Below, one piece after another: positions 6,364 to 8,639 of a DNA stretch of 8,639 nt; within the stretch, counting starts at the first letter, position 1, and every line of letters begins with the position of its first letter. The notes beneath the pieces were generated by a model. That model was not told where the DNA came from and ran no database searches. It saw nothing but the letters and a program-made list of their open reading frames with translations. The DNA is taken from the NCBI GenBank assembly GCA_013203065.1, contig JABMQV010000002.1:1-8639 (forward strand), in the 5' to 3' direction. The position numbers were made by a program, and so were the translations under genes. Source of the stretch: Desulfobacteraceae bacterium (lineage in GTDB: Bacteria; Desulfobacterota; DSM-4660; Desulfatiglandales; Desulfatiglandaceae).

Positions 6364-8517
6364 TTATGGAATGTCCCCGATTCCCGCTATCCTGCACCCG
6401 ATTCCTTTGAGGTTGGGGGTGCCGAATTCTTTTCCCAGCTCTTCCATGGACGTCAGCATATTAAAGTTGGATTTCTGCCATTCATACTGGGACCCCGGGC
6501 TCTCTTCCGGAAACCACCATCCGTAGGAGGCATTGATCACCCTGGGATGAACGTTTTTTGTCAGACGTGCCGTCTGGGTTATCTGACCTGTTTTGGTCTC
6601 AACAACTACCACCTCCCCATCTCCAATACCATATTCTGAAGCGGTTTCCGGATGAATCTCAACCTCAGGGTCGGGGCTGTGCTTCCGCAGACCTTCGAGC
6701 CACCTATAAGAGGAGTGGAGATAATAGGGGCTTTTTGAGCTGGTCAAAACCAGCGGATATTCGGGGTCATCTTCCTTTGGCAACCCCGCAAAATGCGGGA
6801 GAGGCGAAAGACCGAAATCACCCGCCTTGCTCAGATATAGTTCAACTTTTCCCGTAGGCGTCCTGAAACCCGAAGCAAGGTACTTTTGAAACCGATCCGC
6901 CCCCTTCAAAAACCCCTTCTCTGCAAACTGAATGTAGTTCAAGCCACTTGGCTCAAGAACCTCCTCCACAAGATCTTCATAATCTTCATACCAGTACTGC
7001 TTTGGAGTCAGGGATCTCCCCAATTCATTTAAGATCTTCATGTCGGGCCAACACTGCCCCGGGGGCTCAACCACCTTTGGCCGAGCCAGGATATAACCAT
7101 GGCCAAGGCCGTAATGACCGATATCATTAAACTCAAAGTGTGTGGCGGCCGGGAGTACGATGTCCGCAAGGGAGGCCGTTGGTGTCATAAATATATCTGA
7201 TACGGCAAAAAAATCGAGTTTTATCAAGGTCTCGAAGGTCTTGCGGCTGTCCGCGTAGGTAAGCAGCGGGTTGGTGCAGTGAAAATAGGCGGCTCTGACC
7301 GGATAGGGAAACGCTTCCAGCACCGCCTTTCGGAAAAAGGCCGGGGGCACGGTCATAAGCCTGGGTATGGTCTTGTGATAGGCATGAATCATCTCCTTTC
7401 TCTTGGAAGGAATCAGATCCGCCCTTACAAACCTTCCCAGGCCCTGAATCCTGGGTTCATTGGCCTGGATGTTTCCACCCGGCACGTCCAGGTTACCGCA
7501 TATGGCCATGACACATACCAGTGCCCGTGCCGTATCAAATGCGTGGGCGTTCTGCTCTATGGGATTCCCCCACTGCAGGGCAGCAGGACCTGAAAGGGCG
7601 TATGACCTTGCCGCCTCCCGTACAAGCCCCGGCTCAACCCAGCTGACCTGGGACATCTTTTCCGGGGTATACTCCTTTACCTGATTGGCAAGCTCCTCAA
7701 ACCCATGGGTCCAATTTTCAACAAAATCCCTTTTATATAGCCCCTCCTCAACGATGACATTCAGAAAGGCCAGGGCCAGGGCGTTGTCTGCTCCCGGTCT
7801 TATCTGAAGCCAAAGCCTGGCCTTTTTTGCCAGTTCCGTTCTTCTTGGGTCTATTACGATCAGATCCGTACCATTTTTTACCTGCTCCAAGAGCAGGCTG
7901 CATATCTCCCCCTCTTCATTCGTACTGGTGAGATTGCTTCCCCAGATCACCACGAGATTGCTCCGGTGATGAAAATCAACCACCGGATAAAACCCGCAGG
8001 TGTGGCCGGCGCTCACCTCCCGCGGGGCATGGCATACGTCCTGGACGGCCACCACGTTGGGAGAGCCAAAGGTGTTGGCCAAACGGATCAGGGCAAAGTG
8101 TTCCATTCCCTTGGGCATCCCCTGGCAAAAGGCAACACCCTTGGCACCATATCTCTCTCTGACGCCCGCCAGGTTTTCAGAGATTGTCTCAATGGCCTCC
8201 TCCCAGGACACCCTGTCCCAATTTCCTTCTCCACGCTCCCCTTTCCTCTTTAAGGGATGCTTAAGCCGTCCCGGATGGGTAAGCCGGTCGGGAGAGGCCA
8301 ACCCTTTGAGACAGATATAACCCTTGTTCAGATAGCCATCCGGATCACCCTTAACTTTGATTATCTTATTATCCTTGACCCCCACAACCAATGAACAGCC
8401 ACCATGATCCATCCTTCCACAGTGAGTATTTATCCAACGAATTTTATCTGCCATTTGGAGCCTGAGCCGTTTCTTGTGTTTCCGTTGAGGGTATTCCCGT
8501 CTCGGGTCTTTTTCCAT
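6364..8517 (-). CDS. Molybdopterin (Mo/W-bis-MGD) oxidoreductase, DMSO reductase family, substrate unknown
   Basis: A catalytic subunit of the DMSO reductase family, 717 residues from the ATG at 8517. N-terminal Fe-S region: C33, D37, C41 and C69 in the order C-x3-D-x3-C-x27-C, then the usual KG (71-72). The second Cys of the family motif is replaced by Asp. Central domain: DVCHAPREVSAGHTCG (160-175), where Cys162 is the likely metal ligand, with His163 beside it as in formate dehydrogenases; WGSNLTSTNE (192-201) and VIDPRRTELAKKA (221-233) are cofactor-binding motifs; GNLDVPGGN (341-349) is typical. The C-terminal Molydop_binding domain runs from about 584 to the end and contains SYGWWFPE. 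No Tat signal is present, so the enzyme is probably cytoplasmic. No electron-transfer subunit lies downstream; one could lie beyond 8639. The start is uncertain: ATG 8517 has AAAGAGG only 3 bases away, while ATG 8454 (MADKIRW, 696 residues) has a weak AGG 6 bases away and removes an odd basic 21-residue leader. Confidence 0.93.
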   Translation of the reverse strand: MEKDPRREYPQRKHKKRLRLQMADKIRWINTHCGRMDHGGCSLVVGVKDNKIIKVKGDPDGYLNKGYICLKGLASPDRLTHPGRLKHPLKRKGERGEGNWDRVSWEEAIETISENLAGVRERYGAKGVAFCQGMPKGMEHFALIRLANTFGSPNVVAVQDVCHAPREVSAGHTCGFYPVVDFHHRSNLVVIWGSNLTSTNEEGEICSLLLEQVKNGTDLIVIDPRRTELAKKARLWLQIRPGADNALALAFLNVIVEEGLYKRDFVENWTHGFEELANQVKEYTPEKMSQVSWVEPGLVREAARSYALSGPAALQWGNPIEQNAHAFDTARALVCVMAICGNLDVPGGNIQANEPRIQGLGRFVRADLIPSKRKEMIHAYHKTIPRLMTVPPAFFRKAVLEAFPYPVRAAYFHCTNPLLTYADSRKTFETLIKLDFFAVSDIFMTPTASLADIVLPAATHFEFNDIGHYGLGHGYILARPKVVEPPGQCWPDMKILNELGRSLTPKQYWYEDYEDLVEEVLEPSGLNYIQFAEKGFLKGADRFQKYLASGFRTPTGKVELYLSKAGDFGLSPLPHFAGLPKEDDPEYPLVLTSSKSPYYLHSSYRWLEGLRKHSPDPEVEIHPETASEYGIGDGEVVVVETKTGQITQTARLTKNVHPRVINASYGWWFPEESPGSQYEWQKSNFNMLTSMEELGKEFGTPNLKGIGCRIAGIGDIP

Positions 8518-8529
8518 CAACCTCTTTAG

Positions 8530-8558
8530 ATGCTACCGAACCTTTTGATCAATTGCAA
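8530..8558 (-). promoter_or_regulatory. Weak candidate sigma-70-like promoter upstream of the oxidoreductase
   Basis: On the - strand, TTGCAA (8553-8558) and TAGCAT (8530-8535) are separated by 17 bases and each matches the consensus at 4 of 6 positions. Transcription would then start almost at ATG 8517, which fits the downstream start at 8454 better. This is only a pattern match, and such matches are common by chance. Confidence 0.25.
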
Positions 8559-8589
8559 CCTCCTGGCCGCAACAAGAGAACCGCTGCAC

Positions 8590-8635
8590 AAAAAAGGGGC
8601 TTTCCCACATACCCTCGGTCGTGCGGGAAAGCCCC
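8590..8635 (-). terminator. Rho-independent terminator on the - strand
   Basis: A perfect 11-bp inverted repeat (GGGGCTTTCCC at 8596-8606 and GGGAAAGCCCC at 8625-8635) encloses an 18-base loop and is followed on the - strand by six T residues (8590-8595). It most likely ends a gene to the right of the window that is transcribed in the same direction as the oxidoreductase. It separates that transcript from this series. It could also act as an attenuator if a promoter lies beyond 8639. Confidence 0.85.
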
Positions 8636-8639
8636 GTAA

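Noticed and set aside
6364..8517. Calling the molybdopterin enzyme a formate dehydrogenase
   Set aside because: Only the Cys-His pair points that way; the Fe-S motif differs and no formate dehydrogenase accessory genes are present in the window.
8521..8639. A riboswitch (for example molybdenum cofactor type) ahead of the oxidoreductase
   Set aside because: Only a simple hairpin with a T-run is visible; there is not enough upstream sequence and no multi-helix conserved core.

Overview
The window looks like chromosomal DNA of a Gram-negative, probably anaerobic bacterium. The evidence is a lipid A Kdo transferase (Gram-negative outer membrane) and a cytoplasmic-looking Mo/W-bis-MGD oxidoreductase. 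The mix of an orphan molybdopterin enzyme, a GAF-class III cyclase and a LemA/TPM cluster would suit a deltaproteobacterium (Desulfobacterota), but that placement is inference from gene content, not a phylogenetic result. No rRNA, tRNA, CRISPR array, insertion sequence or integrase is visible. Coding density is very high.

Left part (1-2306, + strand): the 3' six-sevenths of waaA (kdtA) runs in from the left edge. It is translationally coupled by an ATGA overlap to a 404-residue protein that I can only place as a deoxyhypusine synthase/LOR-SDH-like conserved protein of unknown function.

Right part (2298-8517, - strand): seven genes run in the same direction with gaps of 87, 38 and 13 bp, an 8-bp overlap, a 25-bp gap and a 4-bp overlap, so they may form one operon or two. 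In transcription order they are: a DMSO-reductase-family molybdopterin oxidoreductase with an altered Fe-S ligand motif; a soluble GAF plus class III nucleotide cyclase; a secreted and membrane-anchored TPM-domain (YgcG-like) protein with a Gly-rich tail; a degenerate pol-beta-type nucleotidyltransferase; LemA; a 112-residue unknown; and a stand-alone Smr-domain protein. The two gene blocks converge and their coding ends overlap by 9 bp near 2300, with no terminator between them.

Right edge (8521-8639): a short intergenic region holds a weak candidate promoter and a strong rho-independent terminator on the - strand. The terminator probably ends a gene that lies outside the window.

The most interesting points are: (1) C-x3-D-x3-C in place of the usual Cys motif in the oxidoreductase, together with a formate-dehydrogenase-like Cys-His pair; (2) a cyclase with a guanylate-type Glu at the purine-selecting position, and a three-Cys cluster in its GAF region; (3) a nucleotidyltransferase lacking one metal-binding Asp, placed between TPM and lemA; (4) the DHS-like protein coupled to waaA. 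None of these is proven to be a new system from sequence alone.
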